Positions 40,990 to 51,769 of a stretch of 64,000 nucleotides of DNA are shown here, piece after piece. Below the pieces are notes generated by a model. It was not told the DNA's origin and did no database searches. It saw only the letters and a list, made by a program, of their open reading frames with translations. The DNA lies in assembly GCA_028622995.1 (NCBI GenBank), contig JAJQJQ010000053.1, forward strand, positions 1,673,946-1,737,945, given 5' to 3'. The stretch's first letter is position 1. Each line of letters opens with the position of its first letter. The DNA comes from Panagrolaimus kolymaensis. Its lineage: Eukaryota > Nematoda > Chromadorea > Rhabditida > Panagrolaimidae. The position numbers were made by a program, and so were the translations under genes.

Positions 40990-42429
40990 GTTGAGGCGAA
41001 ATAAAGTGAATTTTTTTGTAGTTGTATTCACTTTAACCCTCTCTTGGGATGTTTCATTGTTTCAAAGAAACAAAAAAATTGTTGTGTAAACAAAATCTCA
41101 AGAGATATGATTAACCAAGTCTACAACTGTTTACTTCTACGTATGAAAGCAATTTTAGTTCTTGCATCTTGCTTGAATATTGCATGTAAAAGGAACTAAC
41201 AAGGGAACCACCAGACATGTAATTTCGATTTCGATATTTTGTTTCGGTAGAAAATTAATTTAGCACTTTTTAAGACATATGGCAAAATCTTAGCGGCGAA
41301 TGGAAGATGAGAAAAAAGTTATGACTCCTCGAATATTCTAATTTTTACTGCTTTTTCTTATCATTCTCAAACGCGACTTCTCACTTGCTGTAATTATGGT
41401 GTAGGCGTGAAAGGCGGAAAGGCCATGCGATGGAAATCGCGGGTTCGAATCCGCCTCATGATTTTTCATTTTTTTTTATCTTTATTTAATCATATCTTTC
41501 ATAAAAAATGAAACTTTTAAATCCTTTTTTGTTGATATTTTATATTGTTTTTCGATGTGTTTCATCATTGTCATATTTTTTTAAAAATGTTTTTTGAAAC
41601 TTTTTAATGATATCGTCACAATGGATCGATGTGAAAAATATATATTAAAAAAATAATTGTTTACATGCCAAAAAATGAATCAAATGGAAAAGTCTATTAC
41701 GAAAGTCGCTGTGATTCAAAAAGGCATTTGAAAGGTTATTCTTTTTGTTATTTTTTTGTTTATTTTCGCGCACTGATGCATATGGTTTAGAAAAAAACTT
41801 TAAAGGCGGCTACGCGTTAAATGGCACAACCATTCATTTCAACGTAAACAAGCTGCTTTTTAGTGAACCCTAAAAGTTGAGTATTTCTGCATTTTTATTT
41901 TTTTGTGTTTGGAGAAGTCGTGGCTATTTCTTTTTTTGCAAAAAAAAAATCAGTATAATATTTTTTACTATGTTTTGACTTTTTTTGGAGCATGTTTGTG
42001 GACTTAATTTTTTAGCTTTTCTCCCATTTTATATTTTTTTATGCTTTTAAATTTTTTTAAAGGATAAAACTTCAAATAAGCAAAAAATTGCTTCCGTTTT
42101 ATTAAAATAAACGGAGTGAGGATGAGATTACGAAAACTAAACCGATCTTAGGTTTCGATATCTGGTTTTTTATTTTTACCTACGCGTGCGTATACTTGAT
42201 ACAAAATTTTTTAATAAAAGTTTTTTTATGAAATTTTAATTTTTGAAAGTTTATTTTTTTCCTCAAGAAAGGTTCATTCTGCAGTTAACCAAACTTTTAA
42301 GTTTATTTACGCGATTAGCTGAAAAATTACATTAGCTTGAATCCATCGAGCAGAAGTTATGGTACTTCTCAATAATTTCACTCTTTTTTAGAATCAATTT
42401 TTTTTTGGTGACACACAAAGTAAAAGGAA
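40990..42429. other. Spacer with tRNA-like sequence
   Basis: Apart from the tRNA-like sequence, I see nothing of note here. It ends at the first exon of the transposase-related gene. Confidence 0.4.
41391..41466 (+). other. tRNA-like sequence (probable pseudo-tRNA or SINE head)
   Basis: An intact B-box-like GGTTCGAATCC lies at 41442-41452. The flanks ATTATGG (near 41391) and TCATGAT (near 41457) can pair as a 7-bp acceptor stem with two G-T wobbles. A stem GCGAT/ATCGC precedes the T arm. However the T stem has mismatches and no normal 17-base anticodon arm fits, so I call it degenerate rather than a functional tRNA. The Ser/Leu-like spacing is only suggestive. Confidence 0.4.
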
Positions 42430-44820
42430 ATGAAATATTTGCTTTCATTTTTGTTGGTTATGCTTTACTTTTATTACATTGGGGCTAATGAATCTTCTGT
42501 CCCTCTTAATAATTCAGCAACACTTAATTATGGCGATGGTAAAACTATTAACCCTGTTGAATCAAACTCATCAATTAATAATTCAACATCGGCAGAAGAA
42601 GGAAAATTTAATTTATTTGATGTGACGATTCTAGTTATTTTTTTGATATTTGAAAACATTTTCGTGATTTATGTTTCTATTGTTTTTTGTCACCATTTTT
42701 GCAAACCAAAAGGAATAATTGACCCAAATAACTTTACTTCTGGTAATAACGACATTCCATTGTATACAACTGCTTCTGCCCAAACTCATGTCTCACTGGT
42801 AGGTTATAAAATTTTTTTTTATAAATACTCTTATTGCTGCTTTAGCATGATGATGCAATTTCATCAAATGCAATATCTAGTCGAGATGTTGCTCCCAAAA
42901 AGGTTTTAAATGCGAAAGGCGAAGAAAAGCATTATCAAGTTTCCGAAGACTTCGCCATTGATAGCTACGATGAAGAAGAACCGGTTGTGAAAAAATTGCT
43001 TGGTAAAACTCTCACAGGTGCTATTATCATAAAAATAAAATTGTAATGGCAGATTTAAACAATTTCAGAAAAATATCAAAATGTTGATATTCCTAATGTT
43101 TGTCAAATATTAGTAAATGAGTTTGGATTACCGAAGGTTAGCATAAAAAGATTTGTTCCAAATGCTCATGAAAAGGAAGTTTTTGAAGAATGCAAAGGTG
43201 AGTATTTTTTTGCAAAATAATATACCTTTAAAAAAAATTATGTACCGTAACTGTAAGAGTTAAAAATCTTTTTTCATTTTTACTTGAATCCATTTGAAAA
43301 ATTTCTGAAGATCTAATGATAAAAAAACATTTTTTTCACAACTACAAAATTAAAAAAATTATTGTTACAATAAGTTCTTCACCAAATTTAAACTTTTTTT
43401 ATAGAAATACTTCTTGAAAAAGGCCGTCGCACAACAACGATGCTCGACTTCGCGAAATATGGATTTGATGATGAGGATGAAGAGGTACTTGCTGCCGTTG
43501 AAGGTATAGCTGATGACGATGATCCAGATTATAACCCTGAAACCCACCAAGATCGTGTGTACTTAGAAAGTCTGTATCCACTTGAAAAATGGGAACAAAT
43601 TATCGAAGAAAACCAAAAATGGAGTTGGTCAACATTACAAAGCAAGCATAAAAAATTAACCCACCTAAATCAAATTACGAGGTATAATATTAAAAAGAAT
43701 GAATAAAAAAGGAAACCTGTAAAATTGGTGCGAAAGGAAAAAGAAGCCATTACTTTGAATTTTTTCATAAGCTCCTAAAATGGCCATTTATATCCACTGT
43801 TACTGCTATCCTTTATAACTTTTGGAAGGCATATTATTTTTATTAAATTTAAATATTTCTTTCAGAATGAAAAAATATATTGAACAAGGTGGCACAAAGT
43901 TTCAAAAATGGAAATATATTGAAGACACTGTTCTTGCTGAATTCTTGGAAGATAGACTTCAATTGAATGAATTGCATGATAGCGACCTAATTGATTCAGC
44001 CATGGCAGCAGCAGAAGCTTGTGGTGCTACTGATTTTGTCGCCAGTGAATCTTGGTTGACAAGATTCAAACAAAAGTATCGTATTGTTTCCAGAAAAGTT
44101 AATGCCTATGTTACCAAAAAACAAATTCTTGGTGAAGCCGAGCTTCAAAAAGCAATACAGGGATTTCAAAATGAAGTTAAAGAAGTTTTCCGAAATAATG
44201 ATCCATCCAAAGTAATTTATTATTAATTTTGATTAAGAAAAACGTGTGTAAAATTTATGTTAAAATTTTAGATTTACAACGAAGATCAAACTGGAATAAA
44301 ATTAGAAATGGTTTCTAACAGAACTTTGACAATCAAAGGAGAAAAGAAAGTATTTTGTGTTGCAACACGTTTGAATGCATTGACGCATTCCTTCACTGCA
44401 CAAGTTGTCATTAGCGCAGATGGAAGACTTCAAATACCCATGTTTGTTATTTTTTATGAGAATAATAAACCTGCGCGCTTTGATAAAGATTTATCACGCT
44501 TCAAAAATATCAAAGCAACTTCCAGCAGATCTGGTTTAATGGATTCGTCATTGGCGATTGATTGGTTCAATAATTCATTTAAACCTCTTGCTGAACAAAA
44601 ACCTGTATTGATTGCTGATTCCTACAATGGATACAAAAAAGCTTTCGATCAAGATGATGATGGTGTTGAGGTACACATAATTCCCCCGAAAGCTACTGGT
44701 CAAATCCAGCCTCTCGATGTTTATTTCAACAGACCTTTTAAAAATTTCTATAGAAAATTGACAAATAAAATTAAACGTCGACATCAAAGTTTTGATATTT
44801 CCAATCGGCTTGGAAAGTAG
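42430..44820 (+). CDS. pogo/Tc5-type transposase gene with membrane-type N-terminus (six exons)
   Basis: Proposed exons are 42430-42798, 42846-43017, 43069-43197, 43405-43681, 43866-44211 and 44272-44820 (613 aa; all splice phases agree). Exon 1 encodes a signal peptide (about 1-20), an Asn/Ser-rich glycosylatable stretch and a hydrophobic span at about 60-88. Exons 2-4 are acidic (DDEDEE, ADDDD) and end in a first helix-turn-helix-like region (YPLEKWEQIIEENQKW). Exon 5 gives a CENP-B/Tc5-type HTH at about 316-395. Exon 6 gives the DDE domain: Asp436 (YNEDQTG), Asp547 (LIADSYNG) and Asp580 (IQPLDVYF), the complete triad. After Asp580 only 33 residues remain, fewer than I expect for this family, so the 3' end appears truncated by the adjoining element. 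Exons 1-3 might instead be a separate gene. Confidence 0.7.
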
Positions 44821-45060
44821 TATGAGGGAGGTGAATACGCCATTGTGGGCGTGGCCTAATTTGCAGTTCGGTCTTTTTTTGTGCAAAAAAAGGGGCGGAG
44901 CTTTCAATCCACCAATAAGAGAAGGGGGAAAAGGGGGCGTGGCTTTCAATCCACCAATAAGAGAAGGGGAAAAGGGGGCGTGGCTTAATTTGCAGTTCGA
45001 TTACTGTATTTGCAGTTCGATTACTGTATTTGCAGTTCGGACTTTTTTTTATGCAAAATC
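44816..45060. repeat. Putative left terminus of the Polinton: GC boxes and minisatellite
   Basis: Four GC boxes occur (GGGCGTGGC at 44847, GGGGCGGAGC at 44892, and GGGGGCGTGGC near 44933 and 44974). Two are part of a repeat unit of about 41 bp containing TTTCAATCCACCAATAAGAG. A 20-bp unit TTTGCAGTTCGATTACTGTA follows about 2.5 times (44989-45038). The segment starts where the transposase gene loses its expected 3' end, just before the first Polinton-type genes. The candidate first base is the AGTAGTATGAGGG at 44816, since Polintons commonly begin with AG. The matching right terminus is outside the window, so this is inference. Confidence 0.45.
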
Positions 45061-45140
45061 AAATCTATTGTTATGCATAAAAGTTATGCAAAAAGTTGTG
45101 TAATAATGTTATGCAAAAAATAAAAAAGTTGTGTAAGAAT
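45061..45140. repeat. TTATGCAAA / TTGTGTAA motif cluster
   Basis: About five copies of the short motif family (AGTTATGCAAAAAGTTGTGTAA and variants) in 80 bases. The same motif recurs in spacers all along the element: 50617-50670, 52886-52990, 55300-55345, 56404-56490, 58260-58330, 59434-59495, 60482-60572, 61672-61740 and 63590-63710. Confidence 0.6.
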
Positions 45141-45474
45141 AAATATGTTTATGATCAATCAATTGCATGTATAAAAAAAGAAGCACAAGCAAATCAATAA
45201 AAAGAAGAGTTCAATCAATAAATTTAAAAGTAAAGCAGAAATTAAAAAAGCTTAGCAGAGTAATTTTTTTTTTGATGGATGGAAAAGAAAGAAAAGCTTT
45301 TTGCAAGCAAATGAAACAAAAAAAAGAAAGTTTTGGAAGGAGAGAAAATAAATTAAAAAGACTTATGCTTGCGTTGCTGATACTGCTTCTGGGTTTGCGG
45401 GTAATGGTTGGGTTGCTGAGTGGATGGTGTAATTGAATGGGTTGTTGATGTTGAGTGGAGCAAGTATGATCTGC

Positions 45475-45862
45475 TCATTCGAGAGTTGCATCGCGAATTT
45501 TTTTGTCGTTCAGGTATTCTAAATGTGCCATTTTTTGCTCTGGTGTATACTCGTCCGCCAAAATTGCCTCCATCTGACGCTTATTGAGTCTTTCGCCCTT
45601 CTCGATTGGAACCTTTTGATCTAAAAAATATATCCATTCATTCTCGTCAAAATTTATTTTTTTTTAAAAAAAGAAACTAACCCGTTGCTTCCTTTGCAAT
45701 ACAATTTCGTTTTATGCACATCTTGCATAATCGAAATTTAATAATGGCCGATCCATCTTTATTGAATTCAACGTATTCATCTCTTTTGCTGTGATTAATA
45801 TCTTTACAGAAATTGCAGAGAGAGAATGAAACTATAAATTGAGGGCTACGGATTCGCCACAT
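45475..45862 (-). CDS. Small four-cysteine zinc-binding protein
   Basis: Two exons on the minus strand (45862-45682 and 45620-45475, phase 1) give 108 aa. The centre holds two CxxC knuckles, LCNFCKD and LCKMCIK, separated by about 26 residues (DEYVEFNKDGSAIIKF between), a likely single zinc-binding module. The C-terminal half is charged and helical (RLNKRQMEAILADEYTPEQK). An upstream in-frame extension is possible, but MWRIRSPQF is the first start after a T-rich AG. It is the first gene inside the presumed left end of the Polinton. Function unknown; DNA or protein binding is plausible from the fold alone. Confidence 0.6.
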
Positions 45863-46512
45863 TTTCCAACAGCAATAAAAACGAGCCTGAATGAAGAAAT
45901 GTCTAAAACAATATTTTCTTTTTTGGGGTATCGCAACTTTTTTTATTTGCAAAGAAAAACGATTAACAAAAAACTCCTCCTTTTTTTCTCGTCTTTTGCA
46001 AGCAACTCTTTTTTTTGCTTTTGTCTTTACCGAAGAAAAAAGCTTTGCGCGTCTGCCATCATTTTTTCTTTTGTCTTTTTTTCTTCGCTAAAAAAAAAGT
46101 TTGCGCTTTTGCCATCATTTTTTTCTCTTGCTTTTGCTAATCCTCTCCTTATTACATAACATCGAACACATTTTTTACATTTACAAAGTAATTTATTAAT
46201 AGGTTCAAATCATAAAAAAAGTTACAACAACAAAAAAAATTATAAAGACAAAAATGGGGTACAAAACAAAACAAAAAAGGGATCGAATAACAACAAAAAA
46301 AGAGGCTCTGAAAAAAAATCATTGAAGCATTTGAAACATCAGCATCATCATTTTTTGAATCATTCGAAAGAGGGAAAACATTTATCTGAAAATAATATGT
46401 ATGTTAGTAATCATCAAAAAGCATTAATAAAAAAAGGATCATACAAAATTGAAGGATTGATTTGAACCATAAAAACAATGAAGAGTAAGATGACGTTGAA
46501 CAAATTCAGAGA
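45863..46512. other. Spacer between two minus-strand genes
   Basis: A/T-rich; the overlapping plus-strand frames (45839-46159) are compositional. It probably holds the promoter or leader of the zinc protein and the 3' UTR of the next gene. Confidence 0.4.
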
Positions 46513-46910
46513 TCATTGACGTGTTCGTTGAATACGCTTGAAGCCTGTAAAAATGAAGCTATTAGTACAAAGAAATGCAGATAAAAAACAAAAACTTACT
46601 AAACCGTTTCATAATTTCTTGAACAAACTGCTTAACAACAGCTTTACCACGTACAATTCGCTTGTGATGGTGGTGGTTTAGGTAAGCAACATGATGATGA
46701 AGTTGATGATTGCTGGAGCGAAGGCGAATATTTTCTCCTCGAAGTTTATGAATGTGAAAGCCTAAAAACGATTCTATTTATAAGAAAGCAATAACAAAAG
46801 AACATACCCAATACGAGCATACCAGTCACAAGTCCTATTGAAACACCACTAATACCCAAGAGATTTGCCATAGCAAGAACAGCCAAAAGAAGTAAGCTTT
46901 TTGAAAGCAT
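46513..46910 (-). CDS. Small membrane protein with basic, His-rich tail (98 aa)
   Basis: Three minus-strand exons (46910-46808, 46761-46600, 46544-46513; phases 1 and 1 agree). The product starts MLSKSLLLLAVLAMANLLG, followed by a second Gly/Val-rich hydrophobic segment to about residue 35, so either a signal peptide plus span or one long hairpin. The rest is basic with a cluster of histidines (NHHHHKRIVRGKAVV) and ends KRIQRTRQ. A T-rich AG acceptor lies about 90 bases upstream of the ATG, so an upstream exon or trans-spliced leader is likely. In a virus-like element such a protein could be a virion membrane or core component; this is inference. Confidence 0.5.
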
Positions 46911-47475
46911 TTTGAAAGGTGGAAGTTTGGCAAGATTTCTTGATGTCTGTTTGATGGCTTGATTCCGTTTGAAGCTTGATAATAATTTGAACTGTATGTA
47001 AATCTGAAAAAAATAAAGCAATAAGTAAGATGGAAATCATATGTAAAAGCACGCAAAGTTGTGGACGAAGAAAGATGAGTAACATGAAAAATATTGACAA
47101 ACATTGATTATTGAAAATTTTGAAAAGCAAAAGCAAGTGAAACATTTTTTTGGCGCTAAAAATTCTGTTTTCAAAGCGAAAATTCATTGCCCATTGGCAA
47201 CGAAGCCTTATTCAAATATTTTTGTTTGACGTCGTTTTTTTTTTGTAAAGAAGTTTCATTTATTTCTTTTTTCAACAACGTTTTTTCAACTTTCATGATT
47301 TTTTTTCGAATGACTTCAAATATTTTTGTACTTGCGTGAAAACTATGCGCTATGATGCAATATTTTTAACCCTTTTCTTTGTTTTTAGATTTGTTTATCT
47401 TTCAATCAATTTTTCAAACGTTTTCAAAACCTTCAAGAATTTCATCCAGCTTTCGACTTTCAAAAACCTTCAATC

Positions 47476-47797
47476 ATGTTGAACTTTGTATGTTTATTTT
47501 TTGGTCATTTTTATTCATTCAACTAACTTTCTCTTTTTTCAGTGGAATGCAGGTGACGCCGGTAATGGTGGCGGTGATGGTAATGATGATAGACGACGTT
47601 TAGCTCCGCAAAATGCTGCAATCAACATTGATCCTGAAGTTCACGAAGAAGAAGAAATGGACGAAGAAGATGTCTCTTTTTCATTCAAATGGTCTTCACC
47701 TCAATTCAACTGGCTCATTTGTATGGTAGTTTGTTTGATTGCGATTGCTATGTGCAATCTCATCAATACCGTGATTTATCTCGGTAAATTCAAATAG
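47476..47797 (+). CDS. Tail-anchored acidic membrane protein (88 aa)
   Basis: A 12-base first exon (47476-47487, M-L-N-F) followed by an exon at 47543-47797 after TTTTTTCAG. The mature part is Gly/Asp/Asn-rich, then acidic (EEEEMDEED), then a single C-terminal membrane span of about 22 residues (LICMVVCLIAIAMCNLI) and a five-residue-scale tail ending in Lys. The stop TAG overlaps a good donor (TAGTAAGT), so an alternative spliced form reaching another hydrophobic exon near 47940 is possible. It is one of several small single-span proteins of this element. No homologue is recognised. Confidence 0.5.
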
Positions 47798-48133
47798 TAA
47801 GTTCATTTTTACTTTTTTTCTTTACTTTTCTCATTTTTCAAATTTTTAGAAGTTTTCAACTACATGGTCATGCTCTTCTTCTTTTTTTGTTGCTGCTGCT
47901 GATGGATTTTCAAATGATTCAATTTTTTTTTTCCAGCACGCCTTTTTTTTTGTTATGTTTTTTCATTGTTTTCGTGATTTTGTATGACCTTTTTTTGATT
48001 GTTGCTTTTTAATAAATATTTGTTTTCTTTAATACTTGTGTCTTTCTTCTCTCTTTTTTTCGTGGCTTTTTCTACCATTTGATTTTGTTGTTTCTGCTTC
48101 GATAACAGACTCATTTTGTTATTTTTTTCAGGT

Positions 48134-48292
48134 ATGCTAAATAACAACTTTACGACTTTTTCTATTACGATTGCCGATGAAATGGATGAATTTCGTGGAG
48201 CTGGTATTCCTGATGAAGATTATATGCGTGCAACTTTCACAGCTCTTTCTGGCTTCCTCTTCATGCTTATAATATTTCTAATGCTTGATTAA
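48134..48292 (+). CDS. Small tail-anchored protein, possibly frameshifted (52 aa)
   Basis: The ATG is two bases after a strong acceptor (TTTTTTTCAG), so it is either spliced or trans-spliced. The product has an acidic middle (DEMDEFRGAG) and a C-terminal hydrophobic span at about 34-52. Immediately downstream, the frame two bases over (48289-48405) continues in coding-like composition with LRRQGNAKNTADLVSRAIRD and then stops, as if the natural protein continued into a basic cytoplasmic tail. A one- or two-base indel, an undetected short intron or programmed frameshifting could explain this. Confidence 0.4.
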   Translation: MLNNNFTTFSITIADEMDEFRGAGIPDEDYMRATFTALSGFLFMLIIFLMLD

Positions 48293-48405
48293 AGCTTAGG
48301 CGTCAAGGTAATGCAAAGAATACAGCTGATTTAGTTTCAAGAGCTATTCGTGATGAATTGTTGGTGCTGCTTATGTCTTTGAATATTGCCTTTAAATTTT
48401 GTTAA

Positions 48406-48920
48406 CTTTTTTCTTTTTGTTTTTGCATACGTTTTTGTATCATTTTTTTGTTTGTATTGTATGTTGTTGTTGTACATAAAGTTTGTTTGTTTTTGTATGT
48501 AATAAACCTGAATTCGTTTGAAACTTTTTTTTGTGATTTTTTTTTTGCATCTTTTTTTGGGATTGTTTTTGGCAACTTTTTTTGCACTCATAATCAATAA
48601 AAACTTGAGATTGTTATTGCATCTGAGACAGAGGTCAAACAAACTTTGATACATCGTATACATTTTTATGGTGAGAGGGATGATGGCAGTTATTCGGCAG
48701 TATCAAATTATGGTGCGAGGGCCAGATTTGAAAATATGAAAAGCAGAGGTTATACGTTGAGAGGATTATTATGCAAAATATGATATGCTAGGGGTTCTAC
48801 ATAAGTATTTATGCAAGAAGGAGGTGCTTCATTGAAGCTCTCGGATTTATGGAAAATCTTTCATTCCTTCATTCTTACTTTTATCTGAGCTGAAATATTT
48901 CTCTTTTTTTCTGGTGAATT
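48406..48920. other. Spacer before the J-domain gene
   Basis: T-rich 3' sequence to about 48600, then a less A/T-rich segment (48600-48900) with TTATGCAAAATATG and TTTATGCAAG motifs, probably the promoter of the J-domain gene. The minus-strand frames at 48337-48663 are Lys/Gln-rich shadows. Confidence 0.4.
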
Positions 48921-50333
48921 ATGGAAAACAAAAATTTAACTCCTGCCCTCATTGCTGCATTTGATCACTTTAAATGTGATTATGGAGCTACTAAAGCGCT
49001 TGTTCGCACCGCGTATAAAGCAATGATCTTAGTTCGTCATCCTGACAAGGGTGGCTCTAATTCTCAAATCACGGTTTGTTAAATATACATTTTTTAGTCT
49101 TATAAGAATTCTTACATTTTTTTGTAGAAAACTCAGCGTTATTGGGACGTTCTCAAAGAGTTTTTTGCTAACGAAAGAGAGCGTCAGCAAAATATCCAAA
49201 ATGAGGCTGCTACTGGTATGAACGCTCCACATGTTGATACATCTGAAGTTAATTCTGGTCCTTTGGCACTTCAGCTCCCTGTTAATTCTGCTCAAGATGC
49301 TCCTAAAACCAAGCGGGGAAGTACCAGTCTCCGAGATGACGATTCACAACGTGGTTCAACCTTTGAAGATCGTTGTAAAAAATATAAAGAGGATGTGAAG
49401 GAATATGGAACCATACTATATGCTAATTCAAAAAAATACCAGAAACAAGCACTACAAGAATATAATTCTGAATTAGCCAAGATGAAAGCTGATTCTGCCC
49501 TCAAAAAAGATGAGAAAATTCGAAAATTGAATGATCTTATTTCCGAAGTTGAAAGGGATTCGCAAAAGCAATATGATCATGATCTCCTTCTTCTTGGACA
49601 AAAGAAGGATATCAAAATCAAATCAAAAGAGATTGAAGATGCGTCATATTATAAGGAGGAATTAGTTGAAAAGCATGGTAGTAAACTACTCAAAAAATAC
49701 CCTCCTGCATTCATTGGCATTTTAGAAGAGCCTATTAAAAATCCACCCGTTATTACTCTAAGCCCTATGCCTTCTCCAGCAAAGGCATCATCTTCTAATG
49801 GTGTAAAAAGAAAGGGTAAATCACTTAAATATTTTTATATTACGATCTATATTCAACTCATTTTAGTCCCCTCTTCAGCTCCTTCTAAAATTAGCAACAA
49901 GAAATCAAAGTTTGAAGATGATGATGTAGTTCTTACATCTGATGAGTCTATTGAAGGAAATCCAGGTGTAAAACGGTATAGGAATGGTAAAGATAAAATT
50001 GAACCAACATTATTGATATGTTTTAAGCATTATCGGTAAGTAGAGGCTGAATTTTCTTCGGACTTATAATAAATTAATATTTTTAGCGAGTATTTGTTAG
50101 ATACAAAGGTGCTCGATAAAAAACCCTCAAAACATATGGATTATTATCAATGGGTTATGAAGAACCATTATAAAGATCTTGTAATGTATCAACACGAAGA
50201 TGGAAAAGATGTCATCATTCCACAATGGCATGGTTTCCGAGGGATCAACAACTTCCCAAAATATACTGACGCTTATGCAAAATGGAAAAAAGCAACAGTT
50301 AACAGTGATGTCATCCATATTGCCCAAATGTAA
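48921..50333 (+). CDS. J-domain protein (DnaJ-like, T-antigen-style HPDKGG), 418 aa
   Basis: Four exons: 48921-49073, 49128-49815, 49867-50035 and 50087-50333; all phases agree. Residues about 8-75 form a J domain, with AYKAMILVRHPDKGG carrying the HPD tripeptide at 40-42, which stimulates Hsp70 ATPase, and an RYWDVLKEFF helix after the loop, encoded across the first intron. The GG after HPDK is typical of polyomavirus-type T-antigen J domains as well as some cellular ones. Residues about 130-230 are a Lys/Glu-rich coiled coil. A Pro/Ser-rich linker and two basic patches (VKRKG, SNKKSKFEDD), possibly nuclear localisation signals, follow, and the last 100 residues are unrecognised (MDYYQWVMKNHYKDLV). 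It may recruit host Hsp70 for replication or assembly; that is inference. Confidence 0.75.
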
Positions 50334-50693
50334 ATTTCTATCGACTACGTATTATTTTCCGGCCATTTGATTTTTATTTTATTTTATTATTTTATGCAGT
50401 TGTTGGGTATTATTTTTTTTTCACGGTATTTTATGAATTTTATCACTTATCTATTTTCTTTTATTCTGCCTTTTTATGTTTTTTCTTGCATTTACTTTTT
50501 TATTGAAATAAAAAAATTTATTAAAGTTATGGAAAGAAATTTATACACAAACAAAAATTGTGTAAAAACATAAAAAGAACATTACATATAAAATAAAATT
50601 ATGAAAGAGAAAAATGCCTAGTAACATTGTGCAAAAATATTATGCAGAAAAGTTGTGTAAAGAAACTGTGCAAATGCTATATAAGAAAAAAAT
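50334..50693. other. Convergent spacer with TTATGCAAA/TTGTGTAA motifs
   Basis: It lies between the J-domain gene and a convergent minus-strand gene. It contains repeated GTGCAAAAATATTATGCAGAAAAG, TTGTGTAAAG and TGTGCAAATG-type motifs at about 50617-50680, probably 3' sequences of both genes. Confidence 0.5.
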
Positions 50694-51385
50694 TTAAACT
50701 TTGCGGGGTAATGTTTTGAAGTGGAATTTCTTGGAGCTGCTTCGATCAAATTTAAATATTTTGATGTTGATTTCTTCTTCGACAATATTATCTTCATCGG
50801 AAGATTCATCAGCTTCATCATCGGAAATTTTTGCCTTTTTATTTTTAATGTTAGGTGAAAGAGGAGAACCATTTCTCTTTAATACGGGTGGCTCGCATGA
50901 GACTTTAGCTATGACATCATAACCCTCGGTTTCTTCATCAAAAGGTGCTGTACACATTTCCAATCTTGGAGGTTCGTGGGAAATATTTGCATTCGTTGTA
51001 GTTTCTTCTTCTTCTTCTTGATCAAGAACTTCATTGAAGCCTTAATGGAAAAATAATTAGTTTATAAGAAAAAGAGTCAAAAAAAAAGTCCCACTTTCTT
51101 CAATGTTTTTTTCATTCAAAAAATTAAAATCTTCTTCCGAAAAATTATCAAGCCAATGAAAAATGAAATCAATTTCGATTATGGGGCCATCGGAAATATT
51201 AATAAAAACTTTAAAAAAAGAAGGATATTTTTTTTAGCCTATAAAACAAGCAAGAACTTACAATTGTCAACTTCAGATGCAGTTTCAATAAAAATGAAAT
51301 CTTCAGGCTTGAGGGATTTGAGCGTTTCATCAATAAAGTGATGCATGATTTCAGGTTGACCATTAAGGCTTTCCAAATTTTCCAT
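50694..51385 (-). CDS. Acidic nuclear-type protein of unknown function (194 aa)
   Basis: Three minus-strand exons: 51385-51262, 51208-51095 and 51040-50694; phases agree. The start MENLESLNGQ lies five bases after a TTTTTTGTAG acceptor. The N-terminal 80 residues are hydrophobic-acidic (PIIEIDFIFHWLDNFSEEDF); the middle has a Glu run (QEEEEE); then a basic KNKKAKISDDEADESSDED segment that looks like a nuclear localisation signal followed by a casein-kinase-type acidic stretch; the C-terminus is basic (SSKKFHFKTLPRKV). The layout of acidic patches and a basic signal suits a regulatory or activator protein, but there is no recognised domain. Confidence 0.6.
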
Positions 51386-51769
51386 CTTTTCTACAAAAAA
51401 AGAAGAAGAAAAAAATATGTCGTCGGGTTACAGTAAAAATGAAAAAGACAAAATGACTTTTTATTTTTCGGGTGTATCGCTAACAAAGAAAAAAGAAAGG
51501 CACACTTATGAGGTCACATCTGGTTGTTTCGGCATTCAAAAGGAATGCAACAGATAGTGACAAAAAAAGTTTTTGTTGCGATTATCCATGTTTTTAAAAA
51601 TAAACAAATATGCAGATTTATTTCTTTTGTCTTTCTTTTGCCGCAAAAACTTTGCGTCATTAAAAACAACTTTTTTTTTCTCTGGTGATGCTTATCCGCT
51701 CAATGAAGAATCATTTTTGATACCAAGCATTCATCATCATCGGTTGCTGTTGCTTTATTATTTTTTGCT

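Noticed and set aside
41391..41466. Functional tRNA gene
   Set aside because: B box and acceptor stem are present but the T stem is mismatched and no normal anticodon arm folds, so I list it only as tRNA-like.
44792..45103. 103-codon open frame over the GC-box/minisatellite region
   Set aside because: Its length comes from the repeat unit being read in one frame (AFNPPIREG twice); it overlaps the transposase gene end and looks non-coding.
45167..45436. Lys-rich 89-codon plus-strand frame
   Set aside because: Composition follows the A-rich DNA, there is no motif, and no splice or start context supports it.
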